A stretch of 64,000 bases of DNA from Calliphora vicina (Eukaryota > Arthropoda > Insecta > Diptera > Calliphoridae). The stretch lies in NCBI RefSeq assembly GCF_958450345.1, contig NC_088780.1, forward strand, positions 22,913,167-22,977,166. Direction: 5' to 3'. The notes under the pieces are model-generated. The model was given only the letters and a program-made list of their open reading frames with translations, was not told the DNA's origin and did not search any database. How positions within the stretch are numbered: the stretch's first letter is position 1; each line of letters begins with the position of its first letter. A program made the translations under genes and the position numbers. Shown here in pieces: positions 11,455 through 22,880 of this stretch.

Positions 11455-11594
11455 GGACATGGCTTAATCGACTCCGCTATCTATAAGGATCCAGAATACA
11501 TATACTTTATAGGGTCGGAAATGAAAAATGTAGAAATTACAAACGGAATGACAAACTTATATATACCCTTCTCACGAAGCCGAAGGGTATAAAA
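10801..11594 (+). repeat. Family C dispersed repeat, copy C2 (most complete)
   Basis: The copy opens with AACAAGTAAGAGTGC and a short palindrome ATTCGGC-TGT-GCCGAAT, then TATATACCCTTCACC. An A/T-rich low-complexity block and the conserved body GACCCATTGTAGGTCCAAC follow. Next comes a long ACAG tetranucleotide run (11385-11457), then GGACATGGCTTAATCGACTC and a closing TATACCCTTCTCACG stem-loop. The 72-codon frame containing repeated Gln-Thr-Asp-Arg is only the translated microsatellite. It is non-coding and has no clear target duplication. Confidence 0.85.
11385..11457 (+). repeat. (ACAG)n microsatellite within family C
   Basis: About 17 near-perfect copies of the 4-bp unit with interspersed GACGG variants. 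Sister copies carry far fewer units at the same place (C4 near 47200, C1 near 6600), so this is a locus-specific expansion. Confidence 0.9.
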
Positions 11595-11750
11595 ATAAAA
11601 ATGTTATGGCTATTAATAATACAAAATAAATATTTTAAATTTTAAAGGTTTGTTGTCAAAAGCATTTTAATGTTTGTTGTGACCATAAAGAACATAGAAC
11701 GGAAACTAGAAAAAAACTCAAACAAAAAAATTACTCAAAATAATCACACA

Positions 11751-12005
11751 TACGAGTATTGTTTTTGTATTCACATAGTTTTTTCTACTAATACATTCTC
11801 ACCACTTAAGTTTTTGACAATTAAGTTAGGTCTTTGACAGGAGAGTTTCCGCTCTATGTATATATCTCTATGGTAGCAACCATAGAAAATACGAGTGTTT
11901 TGTTTTTGTTTTCATATAGTTTTTTCTACTATTACATTCTCATCACTTAGGTTTCTGACAACTGAGATAGGTATTTGACAGGAGAGTATGCGCTCTATGG
12001 TTGTG
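11751..12005 (+). repeat. 139-bp imperfect tandem duplication
   Basis: The block TACGAGTATTGTTTTTG... CTCTATG at 11751-11875 is repeated at 11890-12000 with scattered substitutions. Copies of a GTGACCATAAA motif lie just outside both units (about 11680 and 12002). The flanks 11595-11750 and 12030-12528 hold nothing I recognise. Confidence 0.65.
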
Positions 12006-12926
12006 ACCATAAATATTTCTTTTAAAACTAGCATGAATTTTTAAAATAATTAAAAAAAAATTTTTTTATTATGGTGGTTCCAAAATTCTAGAAGTTATCG
12101 AAGCTTGAAACAAAACTGAAAGTATTCTTCGCATAAAGATATCGTAACTTTCTTTGTAAGTTTTTACTGTTTTTTTCATTAATTCTAAAGATCATTTAAA
12201 ACTTAATACAATAGAGTGAGCTATATTATAGAGTAGGGCATAATCGTTCTTTTTACTGATTGTTCATTTTTGTTCAGAACAAATAAATGAACAAATTTGT
12301 ACTTTTTGTTAATTTTTATTTGATTTTACTGTGAATGTATTTGCACGTAGTGTATAAAATGAAGTTTTAATAACGAAAAAAACAAAGAGGTAATCAAATT
12401 CAAACAACTTAAATAAAATTTAAAAAAGTTTTTCAAAATATAAATTTGAAATATGTACGGATATGTCGAACGAACAAAATTAATAAAAAGAACTATAAAG
12501 AACAAGATGACTGAACAACTTCACATTGCACAGTGGGCAGAATCAAAATTTTTTGGAAATAAATCTGGAATTTCTAAACGGCCGATTGAGATAAAATTCG
12601 ACTCGAGCGAATCCAAGGATTATTCGAGATTAAATTATTAAAATGGGTCCTACAAATGCTCCAGGGGCGGTGTTATGGGGGCTCAAAATTAAACAGGTGC
12701 CTTTTTTTTGTTTCCCATCCGATTTCAAAGATTTTTATATTTTTGGCAAATCTCAACTACGTTTTGAAAGTGCAATATTTTTAAAGGATGGATTCATTGT
12801 AAGACAAAAAAATTACCACTTGTAAACAAAAAAAATTAGTTCGGATTAATGTGGATCAAATTGTACCTAATTTTTGCAATCCTATTAAAAGTTTGATACA
12901 AATTTTAGTTTTAGAAATTAAACAAA

Positions 12927-13145
12927 TCTTTATACATACAATTCTTCTGTACGTGTGTTAGTAACTGAACTCCTCCTTAACGGCTGGACCGATTTCGATG
13001 AAATTTTTTGTGTGTATTTGAGTGGGTCCCTGGATGGTTTAGATTCACAATTGACCTATTTACATAGGTACAATGGGCGTGGTACCTCCCATACAAAGTA
13101 AACATTTATTAATTGCTTCCGAGCGAAGCCGGGACGACCAGCTAG
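12927..13145 (+). mobile_element. Helitron-like non-autonomous element, short type
   Basis: A 219-bp unit from TCTTTATACATACAATTC to CGACCAGCTAG, with host A before. It matches 5880-6103 in opposite orientation. It contains AACGGCTGGACCGATTTCGA. The empty site can be read from other family B copies, confirming insertion between A and T. Confidence 0.65.
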
Positions 13146-14898
13146 TCTATATATATAAAAGAGTAACGTTACTGACTGACTGAATGACTGACTGACTGAT
13201 TCATCATCCAGCAGCCCAAACGACTGAAGCTAGAATCATGAAATTTTAACTGTGGGTTCCTCCCTCCCCAAAACGATCCACTAAGAAGGGATTTTTGGAA
13301 ATTCGAACGTTTAGGGTATAAAAAAGGTTAACAACGGGTAAATCCGGTAATCTTATATCTTCAAAACTAATAAAGATACAAAAAACCTTGAAATTGCATG
13401 TTACTCCATTTAAAAAATATGCTGACAGGTGTTTCGTACTTTTTCGAAATTCGAACCTTTTAGGGGAGAAAACGGGTAAAAACTGTATTTTGGTACTTTT
13501 TTGGCACCCTATGTATCTTTTAAACCAATAAACAAAGAAACAAAATTTAAATCGTATTCTTTACTTATCAAAAATAAAAAATATAAGTTTGGTACTTTTT
13601 GGAAATTCGAACCCTTAAGGGATAAAAATTGTGTTTATTTTTGGTACTTTTTCATAAAATATGTTTTTCTATAATTTGACATAGACATTCGAATATTTTA
13701 CTATGAGCTTCCACCACGGTACAGAAAATTATTTTAATAATATTTTACCACCGCAATGGGGATAAAAAAGGTACCAAAAAGGGGATAAAATCGGGAAAAT
13801 ACATTTTATTGCAAATTATTAAGCCGATTTTGATAATTTTTTTAACATTGGTTCCTGGATTCATACAAAAATTAACTAACAGGTTGTTATTTGGAACTTG
13901 AGTGCCATGGTGTATTTTAGGCCAAATCCGGGTAAACAGTTTGGTACTTTTTTTAAAACATATTTATTATTGGGCACATTAACACAGATTTTAATCGATT
14001 GAGACATGTCTGTAGCATAAAAAACTTTTGCAAAATGGAATATTTTTAAATTTCAAACTTGATGGGTGTTCAAGGAGGAAAAGGGAAATTGGTACTTTTC
14101 TCCTAATGGTACTTTTTAATATTTTAAATTATTTCACTTATCGACATTAAAGTTAGATGATATGTATCTGAGTGAAGTTAGTGTTAGAAATAAGGGATTA
14201 TATGTAGGTACCAAAATGTGAGAACTGAACTATAGGTACTTTTTCATTCTTCTAATGGTACTTTTTGAATTTTATATTACAATGGACTTAGAAACATGAA
14301 ATTAAGCATATATGGTCCTAAGTGAGTGAGAATTCTATGGGGAGACTTTTTGGTACTTTTTCTTTATTCGAATGGTACTTTTTGTAATTTCTTCACCAAT
14401 GAACCTAGATACATGAAATAAAGCTTACATGGGCCCGAGTGGGTGGGAATCCACAAGTGGCTGCTTTTTGGTACTTTTTCAATATTCTAATGGTACTTTG
14501 TGAATTTTCTATTATAATGGAATGAACCTAGAAACATGACATAAATCTTATATGTACCCAAGTGAGTGGGAAACTACAAGTATATGTGGTCCTAAGTGAG
14601 TGAAAATTCAAAGGGATACTTCATGTACTTTTTCATTAATCTAATGGTACTTTTTTGATATTTCTATAACAATGGACTTAGAAACATGAAATTAAACATA
14701 TATGGTCCTAAGTGAGTTAGGATTCTAGGGGTAGACTTTTTGGTACTATTTCTTTATTCGAATGGTACTTTTAGTAATTTCTTCACCAATGAATTTCCAA
14801 ACATGAAATAAAGATTATATGGACCCGAGTGAGCGGGAGACTAAATATTACTATTTCTTTCTTCTAATTGGGGTGGCGAAGCGCACCGGGTCAGCTAG
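13146..14898 (+). mobile_element. Helitron-like element, long type, abutting the previous one
   Basis: This unit starts TCTATATATATAAAAGAG and ends GCGCACCGGGTCAGCTAG, followed by T. It is 1753 bp with no Rep/helicase coding. It includes ACTGACTGACTGAATGACTG near 13171 and many GGTACTTTTT motifs; the 3' third is tandemly repetitive (14236-14830). It is inserted exactly at the 3' terminus of the shorter Helitron-like unit. Confidence 0.6.
14236..14830 (+). repeat. Degenerate ~120-bp tandem repeats with GGTACTTTTT motif
   Basis: Four to five diverged units each contain GGTACTTTTTC, then CTAATGGTACTTTTT, AGAAACATGAAAT and AAGTGAGTGAG-like blocks. Units start near 14236, 14352, 14469, 14629 and 14743. 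A partial extra duplication lies at 14580-14628. Confidence 0.65.
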
Positions 14899-15662
14899 TA
14901 TTTAATAAAATCTTTATTTATTAACAGAACTCAATAAAATTTTCAAAGTTTTTTTAAGTTTGTCATTCTTAATAACAGAATGTAAAAAAACTTGCCAAAA
15001 GGTCAAAGCGAATCCCGAAATTCTTAAAAATTGAAGCGGAAATCACAAAAATTTTATTATTTACAACATTGCCCTATCCACATTTCCTTCAGGGCTAGGA
15101 AAATACTTCGGGTATAAATAGGGACTACAACAAGGTTTCCAAAGCTGCATTCCGTTTTCTGGGATTTCAGAACAAGTGGATCAAATTTTATATTTTGATA
15201 AAAAAATAGGTCGAATTCGGAAGGGCGTAGGGGCAATGTGTTAGAAAAGTAGGACATGCTTTTTATACCAAAACGTTCTCCGTAAAAATGCCTTATGGAA
15301 AAACATAATGCTGTTATATTTTCTTAAAGAACGTTATTTTATTAATAAAAATTAATTAAGTCACATTTTCGTCTAAAAAACAGCTAAAATCTACTATTTT
15401 TTGAATTTTTAAATTGAAAATTGTTTATTTTTGGATCCACAATTGATATTTCTCAGAAATCTTTCACATATTATTGGTAATTTAGTTGTCACACTAAAAA
15501 AAATTTGAGTCCATTCGCTCCAAAAGTATGACCTATATTTTCAAGATAGCTGACCACGGTATGGCAAAATTTTAAAAATTTAAATTTTGAAATGCCTATA
15601 ACTCGGAAAGGTCTTAGATATTAATATTATATTTACTAATGAATTAGTTATCCAGATATATA

Positions 15663-15720
15663 TAAAACAATTAAGAGTGTTAAATTCAACTGCGCCGAAT
15701 CTTGTCTACCCACGATCAAA
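15663..15720 (+). repeat. Family C left-end fragment
   Basis: AAAACAATTAAGAGTG...CAACTGCGCCGAATCTTG resembles the opening palindrome region of family C (compare 10801-10850). It is truncated almost immediately. Confidence 0.45.
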
Positions 15721-15749
15721 ATGTAACAATAAAATATTTTGCTGATATA

Positions 15750-17316
15750 CACTGGTGCATATCCATATAAACGCACTTAATTTTTTTCTGTTTTTTTTAT
15801 ACCTTTGTTGTTCTCATCCAAATGCAAAACTTAACTTTTTTAATGAGAGACAACTTAACGGTACTTTTTGAAAGTAATTAGGTTTTTTTTCTTATTCTTG
15901 TTGTTTGCCTTAATTATGCGATCAAATGTTCTTGGTGCTATTTTAGGTGGAAGATTCGTATAAACGCAGACGTGAAATTGTTTTTAAAAAAGTTACCAAA
16001 AATAAAATATTATCAATTTTAGTTTTTTTTTTTCAACCAAAGGAACGTTTCTAATAATAAAATCTCAATTTACTGCAACTTTTTCTATTTGAATCAATAA
16101 ATTTCATCACTTTTAAAGATGCCCAAGGGAACTTTTTTTTCCGATCAAGAAAAGATTCAAATTAAATTTTTTCATGACCAAGGATGTTCCAATAGAGAAA
16201 TTGGACGTAAAATCAATCGTTCGGAAAGCGTGGTGCGAAATTTCTTGAAGAAAGGTCAAAATAATGGAGTTCGCAAACCTACAAAGGGAAATACAAAACT
16301 AACAAGAAGACAACTTAATCTAATAAAACAAGAAGCAACCCACAACAAATTGAGTTCCACACAAATAAAGAACTGAATCTTCCAGTGACTTCCAAACACG
16401 TTGCACACATTTTACGAAACGATGAAAACATAAAATGGAAAAAACCGAAATGTAAACCAATGCTAAAAAAGCACCATAAAGAAAATCGTCTAAAATTCGC
16501 AAGAAAATATATTAAATGGGGAGATGAGTGAAAAAAAGTAATTTTCTCTGACGAAACAAATATAATTTAAACGGTCCTGACTCATACTCATGCTATTGGC
16601 ACGATTTGAGATCAAACGATGTTCGGATGTCAAAACGTAATTTCGGTGGTGGCAGTGTTATGGTTTGGGCAGCGTTTTCTGCAGTTGGCATGTCGAAAAT
16701 ATGTTTTGTTCCGACAAAAATGAAAAGTGCGATTTATAACGAACAGTTGGAAGATGCTCTTCTCTCATCTATGGATGAAAAAATGGATGAATATTCCAAC
16801 AAGATAATGCTGCAATCCATGTTTCTAAGCAATCGAAATCTTGGTTTAATGAACATAGCATTCCTCTGTTGGACTGGCCGTAGTCCGGACTTAAACCCGA
16901 TGGTGCAAACAATGCCCAGAATGAAAGCATAATGACTGTGACAGAGCTGAAACTAAGAATTAAACAAGTCTGGGAGGAAATTGATTCCAATCTGCTTAAA
17001 AAATTAGTGGAATCAATGCAAGATCGTATTTTTGAAACAATCCATAACAAAGGATCATCCACACATTATTAATAATGCTACAGTGGCCCATAAATTAAAG
17101 TGCGTTTATAGGAAAGTACCCTTAAAAGTGGCTGTTAATTTCGAAAATTAAGTAAAAATAAATAAAGCACAAATTAATTTTTTTGCAAACAATATTTTAA
17201 GTGAAGTCTTAACTAATTTAATAAAAAAATGTGTAGCCCCCTAAATATGTTCATGTTTAATTTTTAGAATCTTTTTTAAAAAAAGTAGTGCACGTTTATA
17301 GGAATATGCACCAGTG
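15750..17316 (+). mobile_element. Tc1-like transposon, full length but decayed
   Basis: This 1567-bp element is flanked by TA (15748-15749 and 17317-17318). Its inverted repeats read CACTGGTGCATATCCATATA at the left and, in reverse complement, CACTGGTGCATATTCCTATA at the right. They continue with AAACG. It encloses one degraded transposase gene (16119-17060). Confidence 0.85.
16119..17060 (+). pseudogene. Tc1-like transposase pseudogene
   Basis: The reading frame starts at ATG 16119 (MPKGTFFSDQEKIQIKFF), with paired helix-turn-helix segments characteristic of Tc1-type DNA binding (residues ~10-50, including SNREIGRKINRS and VVRNFLKK). A frameshift near 16370 ends the first frame after 85 residues. 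The next segment continues as ELNLPVTSKHVAHIL. A Trp-to-stop change lies near 16529, just before the first catalytic Asp (VIFSDET), and another frameshift is near 16567. The FGGGSVMVWAAFS motif follows at about 16640. The second catalytic Asp lies in a QDNAAIH-like stretch near 16805 after one more shift. The third acidic residue after RSPDLNP is disrupted. It is inactive. Confidence 0.85.
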
Positions 17317-17318
17317 TA

Positions 17319-17985
17319 GGGGTTGCATGGGGGTAGGCGAAATTTTGGACCGATCGTCTCAAAAGTTGGTAGAATATTATGGGCTACCTTCTATGACGAT
17401 TTTCGCCATAATTTTCGCAAACTTTTATCAGGATTTTCGCCTTTAGAAATAATTTTTTAAAGCTGTCTAAAAGTATGCTTTAGTTTGTAATAATTTAATA
17501 GTTTATGGCCCAAAACACTTAATTCGTTTAGTTTTTTTTTACTAACACCTAAACGGTGTTAAGAATCATTCCTAGGAAGTTCATATGTTTTAGAAAGTTG
17601 TTTACTGAGATCTTAGGTACAATTTTGTTGTTGATTGTTTCCTTGAATTTTGAACGGTTTGCAAGCTATGGAGCTGAACAGGGGAAAAATGGTAAAAAAA
17701 TCTAATTTTTTAAAGTTTTTTCAATTTTGATCTTGAAGATGAAATTGTTTTGATTTTATATGTTCACAATATTTGTTCTTTATGACAAGGCTACAACATT
17801 ATTTCGTAGATTCCGTTTTTGCATGATATGAGCCTGAGAAAATTATCACTTTTTTGCCAAAGTTACACAGAGGGCCCACTGGGAGACACGGGTCTTTTCT
17901 TTTTGGTCTTTTATCACGTAGTAGTTTACGAATATAATTATTTTTTTCATGTTGCACTGTGTATTAAACATATTTATGGCTTTTC
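17319..17985 (+). repeat. Family E dispersed repeat, copy E1
   Basis: Matches the right arm of family E: CCTAGGAAGTTCATATG near 17573, GAGCCTGAGAAAATTATCAC near 17828, and the terminal GTTGCACTGTG at about 17952-17962. The reverse complement of that end, CACAGTGCAAC, begins with the same heptamer as family B. It is non-coding; a frame at 17819 crosses it by chance. Confidence 0.65.
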
Positions 17986-18029
17986 AAGCAGTATTTCGTG
18001 GGATATTTGCATGAGGGCTAGGTGAAATT

Positions 18030-18163
18030 TTTTTTTAAACAAACACAAACTGCGAAGCGTTTTGCTTATCTGCAGTTACACCCAGAGTCTCTGGCGGGAA
18101 TCGAACACGCAACCCTCAGATTAATTGCTCAGCACACTATCGACTGGTCTATCGGGGCACCCT
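18030..18163 (-). mobile_element. tRNA-derived SINE
   Basis: On the minus strand the head reads GGTGCCCCGATAGACCAGTC (A-box region). A canonical B-box-like GTTCGATTCCC follows about 45 bp later, then a tRNA-unrelated body and an A-rich end near 18030. The order and spacing are those of an RNA polymerase III promoter. It is not a tRNA gene, because the acceptor and anticodon stems do not fold convincingly. Confidence 0.6.
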
Positions 18164-18165
18164 TA

Positions 18166-19555
18166 CCCATATGCAATACCAAACAAACCTTATCAATATA
18201 GAGTTAATAAGTTTTGTTTGGGGCCTATTTGTATTTCCAACGAAAGATGGACATAGCAAGATCGTGTTAGATGGTGGGTATAAAAATTATACTCAATTTG
18301 GTTCTCATCTTCCGTATATTTTAATTCCACAAACATTTTCAATTACATTTCAAGTTCCTGAAATAAAATCGTTAAAATCTCGGTTTTTAGTGAAAACATA
18401 ACGAAAACTGACCGCACTATTTTAAAATATTTGTGATCAGTCAGATAACTTTGAGAAAATCGAAAACATTTTTTGGCTTTATAAACCAGCACTGGTCTAA
18501 TGTAAATATCCTTTTAAATCAGATTTAAAGTCAGATATGACTTTGATTTTACAACAATCATTTTTAAACGTCTCACTTTGCATACAATTCATGTTGAAAA
18601 TATACATGCAAAACACTGTCTGAATTATAGATTTGTTAAAAATAAAAATCGAAAAAATAACCAACTATTTGTATACAGAAATACACTTTCATATGCACTT
18701 AGGTCTTTGTATATACATATGTATATAGTTATGTGCAAACGTATTTTCAGTTGGGTATACATATGTGTACCTACGTACTTGTAGAATGTAATATATAGTA
18801 ATTGTTTGAATATCCATATCTTATGGATGAATGAGCGAGTGAGTGAATGAAAGCATACATACGAATTCATAACTTAACATGATTTATTTTTTTCTTTCAA
18901 CATCATCGTCATCATCATAATATCATATGACATGCCATAAAAACAGTTGTTGGTGCCTCTCTGGTGTTCATCGGTTTTTGGAAAACAATACAAAAAAATA
19001 TTAAAAACAAAATTGGTGAAAAAAAGTTATATCGCCTGAAATTTTGTTATAAGCAGCAGTACCTTAAATATTTAATTAAAAGTTTCAGTTTAAATAAATA
19101 CCTAATGAATAAATAAATGTTATTTTATGTTGGAGTTTATAAATGAAAACAGTTTTTGTATTAAAATAGTTTGAAGGTCATATACATATTTAAAAATTTA
19201 TAATTAGAAAAGTTAGTTTTTTATTATTAGGGAGGAAACAAAAATTTTCGAAAAACCATTGGAATTTACCCATTCAAAATTTAGTAGATATTATTACACT
19301 GGTTCTTTATGGTCATAAAAATTTTAGGCTGCCAAAAAATTTTAAATTCGTTGTAGTTTGTCTTTATAGAGGTTCAAATTTTATATAAGATTGGTGTAAA
19401 ATCAGTCTATTTCAATAGTGTACAACTTTTTAATCGCTAATCCGATTTATACAATATAAGTAGTTATGAGGGTTCATCAACTTATACAAAACGTAGTTCA
19501 AATCTCGGACACCAAAATGTCTGTTCCGTTGTTTATAATATTATTTGAAAACAAA
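18166..19555. other. Unassigned AT-rich stretch
   Basis: Several short frames occur, but none shows a protein family or splice structure I can support. ATCATC/GTCATC microsatellite-like sequence is present near 18900. Confidence 0.35.
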
Positions 19556-21104
19556 ATTTTAAATTTTGACAAAACAATGGAAACTTATCCAATATTTCAT
19601 TAGTGGCCTAAAATCTGAAATAATTTTTTAAAATTTTTTTACATTTTTGTAGTATTTTATTTGTATACTTTTGTATACTTTTAATTTAACAAAAAACAAA
19701 GGACATAATTAATTAAATTCTAAAAATGAGAAAACAAAATTAAAAGATTTCTTTATTACGGCATTGACAAAACAATGGAAACTTAGGTATTATTTTAACA
19801 AATATGGTCTAAACTTTGCAATAACTCAATATTTTGTTGGGTATCCCTTATTTTTTATAACTGCTACACATCGACGATGCATTGAACCAATTAAAGAGTC
19901 AATGGTCTCCTTTGAAATATTTTGCCATTCCCTTATAACCGCCTCCGATAAATCTTCCTTCCTGGTGTAATTTTGGGTCCTTATTTTACGATCTACAATT
20001 TCACAATTTCTGGCGATTGGTCGGGCCACTTCAAAACACGTACCTCGTTGGATTGTAACCACTCGGTTACAAGCCTAGAGGTGTGTTTTGAGTCGTTGTC
20101 GTGTTGGAACTAGGAGCATATTTTCCTCAGCGTATGGATACATAACATCGTTTAATATGGTTATGTATCCTATACCTGTTATGGTATCTTTTATAATATG
20201 AATTGTGCCCATACCTTGCCCTGAAAAACATCCCCATACCCATAATATTGCCACCACCAAACTTTACAGTCTTATTTGTGTACTTTGGATCAAATCTTTT
20301 TCTCTTTGGTCGTCTTACAAATGTTCTCCCATCACTGCCTCTTAATCATTTCCAGAAATGGAAACCATTCATTTCCATTTCTGGAAATGAGTGTTTTTTT
20401 CACAGGACGATAGCAACCAAGACCAGCCTCATTTGTCCTGCGACTAACTGTTCGTGTACCTATTTCTAATTTTAGGCTACTAACAACCTCTAGATGAGTT
20501 ATTTTTGGGAATTTCTTGAACTCTCTCGCTATTAAATTATCTTGTCTAGGAGTAGTCTTACGAGGTCTTCCACCTAAATGTTTTTACAGAACCGGTCTCA
20601 CGAAATTTCTTTATAATTTTTGAAACTGCTGATTTATTTATTGAATATTTGTAACAGATACTTTTTTCTTTTAAACCAGCTTTAAAATCGTTAATTATTT
20701 TATTTTTTAAGTCTTCACAAATCTTAACTTTAGCCATTTCCGTAAACTTTGAAAAAAAGCAATTATGCGAAAAACTTAAAATTTAAAAAAAATTTAAAAC
20801 TAAAATTAAATAACTGTAAACAGGATGCTTTTTACATCGTTCTTTTAAATTTTATTTTCGTTTTACACTTCTTTCTTGCAGAAGTTTAAAAGTTTCCATT
20901 GTGTTGTCAGTAGCGAAATAGTGAATATTTTTAATTTTGTTCCCTTTTTTCAGACTATAATTAATTGTGTTGTTTGTTTTTCAGTTAATTTATATAAATA
21001 AAACTATAAAAGTAAAATACTAAAAAAAAAAATTTTATTTTAAAAAAAATTTTGGGCTACATATGGAATATTTGGAAAAGTTTCCATTGTTTTGTCAACC
21101 ACTG
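19556..21104 (-). mobile_element. Tc1-like transposon with IR/DR-type ends
   Basis: The right end is ...TTGTCAACCACTG followed by TA (21105-21106). The sequence TTGACAAAACAATGGAAAC occurs at 19566 and, as TTGACAAAACAATGG, again near 19765. Inverted counterparts lie near 20890-20910 and 21080-21098. Each end therefore has two direct repeats about 190-200 bp apart, inside an inverted repeat of more than 200 bp. This resembles the IR/DR layout of Sleeping Beauty/Minos-type elements. The outermost left bases are degraded. The transposase lies between, on the minus strand. Confidence 0.75.
19826..20750 (-). pseudogene. Tc1-like transposase pseudogene
   Basis: Minus-strand gene starting near 20740 (MAKVKICEDLKNKIINDFKA). 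It is followed by a helix-turn-helix-like block SINKSAVSKIIKKFRETGSV and then shifted frames. The WGCFSGQGMGTIHIIKDT segment (20260-20180) is the Tc1 core between the first and second catalytic residues. MYPYAEENMLLV follows, then frameshifts, then the C-terminus IREWQNISKETIDSLIGSM...GYPTKY ending at 19826. An 18-bp inverted duplication (20347-20364 and 20372-20389) has been inserted into the core. At least three frame disruptions make it inactive. Confidence 0.85.
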
Positions 21105-21106
21105 TA

Positions 21107-22380
21107 AATCTTAGTATGTTAAAAAATGAATTCATCACCTTTAATTAAATTGTTGGGAATGTGTCATCTTTATTTGCTCCACATGCACACAGACATATAT
21201 CTACGCTATTATTTCTGCTGTAATTTTTCAACAGTTGCAGATGTTCAAATGCAATATAATAAAGCACCTTTGGGTAAAACTTATTCCTACCATCATAACA
21301 CAAAAGATAAATCGAGATTTCGTTGTTGTTTTTAAATGTTTTTCGAAAATATTTACAATATTTATTTATTTATGTACGCACATGTAAAAATATGTTTTAT
21401 TGGACTACATTGAGTATGATTGATATTTAATTCAGATGTTGCGTATCATACCCTTAGTTCTTTTTATAAGGTTTTGAAAAAAATTAAAATATGTTATTTA
21501 TATTAAAAAAAAAATATTGAAGAATACTAAGTGATTTGTTAAGCAATAACTTTTATATTGAGTTTAATCAAATTGCAATTTTTAATGTAAATAAACATAA
21601 ATACACAGATTTTTCGCTTTTGATAAATGTCATTGGAAATAAAATTCCAATAATTTTTTTGAAGATGTATAGCAGTTTGTTGAGCAAGCGTCATGTTGTC
21701 AAAACAAAAAAATACTTTTATAAAGCATATGAAGCCACGGGACATCAAGTAATTGCAAAATAACAAAAACTATTGCACCTTAAAACAAAAGTGAATATTA
21801 AATATTTGTACATGAATTTTAAACACATTTTGTTATAAAAAATTACTTAACCCAGGATACAATAACTCTAGCAGGAAAAATCATTAAGGGTTAAAAACAA
21901 CACTAGAAAAATATAAATGAAAAATTAGGAAGAAAAACTATAAAAATATTATTGTATCATGTTTTCAAACGTGTTGCTAGCAAATCTCGAAATTGTTCTT
22001 TAGTTGGACTCCACAATCAGCACTTCAGACTTTTTTTTTTAAATATTTTATGTAATTGATAACACAGGGCATCGAAATCAAAAAAAAATTTAGAGGCTTT
22101 TTCAACCACTACATAATTTTGATGTATTGTGGTTCCATTAGTATATGTTCCAAATTTCATATTCTATGGAGAGATTTTTTTAAAATTTTTTTTAGTAAAA
22201 TTGTGAATTTTTTTAGATATTTCTCCATATAATTAATGATTGATCAAATGCGGTTAGTTCGATATTATTAAGGTAAACTTAAAAACATTTAAATTTGCGT
22301 AGCCTTCAATCCGTTTATATATTGCGTTTTAATCGGCTCAGTAGTTTCGGAGTTATAATAACAAATTGAAGCAAAAATAT
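21107..22380. other. Unassigned AT-rich stretch
   Basis: Short frames only. An antisense pair near 21536-21766 is open on both strands by chance. No recognisable element. Confidence 0.35.
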
Positions 22381-22404
22381 ATTTTTTAAATGAAAATAGA
22401 AAAT

Positions 22405-22880
22405 AAAATTTTGTGAAAATGAGCGAATTCACTTAATTCGAAAAGAATCCATAGACTATATCTCATTTTATTCTTATTGCTTGTGGCTTTGGGATAAAGC
22501 AATAAATCTGAACAATTTCTGCCGTTTTCTATTTTTCATGACAATTTTTTACAAAAAGAATGCTATTTTCACTTAAAAAATATATTTTTTGATTAAATTT
22601 TTTTATTACAATTCCGAAAATATTAATCCGATTGAAATGTTTGGGGAAAATGTTTTCAAAATTCAATCATTCGAAAGAAGAACATTAACTACTCAATTTT
22701 ATATCAAACAAAAAACTAAAATTTTGTGAAAATGAGCGAATTCACTTAATTCGAAAAGAATCAATCGATTTTTATGATCGATACCAAATTTTGTTGTAAT
22801 TATATGTGGATCTGCGATAAAGTAATAAACCTAAACAATTTCTGTCGTTTTCGATTTTTCATGATTTTTTTAAAACCAAA
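22405..22880 (+). repeat. Direct repeat with 313-bp spacing
   Basis: AAAATTTTGTGAAAATGAGC with about 25 further matching bases occurs at about 22408 and again at about 22721. The following 100 bp of each copy are also related (CAATTTCTGCCGTTTTC against CAATTTCTGTCGTTTTC). It is an old local duplication of unknown origin. Confidence 0.6.

Larger units (their letters stand above)
12529..15620 (+). mobile_element. Family B (Transib-like) copy B4, split by two Helitron-like elements
   Basis: The left piece 12529-12926 starts with the terminal heptamer (CACAGTGGGCAGAATC). The right piece 14899-15620 continues colinearly with copies at 2340-3000. The pieces join at ...AACAAA|TATTTAATAAAATC, matching the uninterrupted order in B1 and B6. 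The extreme right end is missing. No coding potential is present, so this is a non-autonomous relic. Confidence 0.7.

Noticed and set aside
11249..11467. 72-codon frame with repeated Gln-Thr-Asp-Arg
   Set aside because: It is the translated ACAG microsatellite inside family C.
21536..21766. Antisense pair of 75-codon frames as a gene
   Set aside because: Both are AT-rich, with no splice structure, domain or conserved motif.
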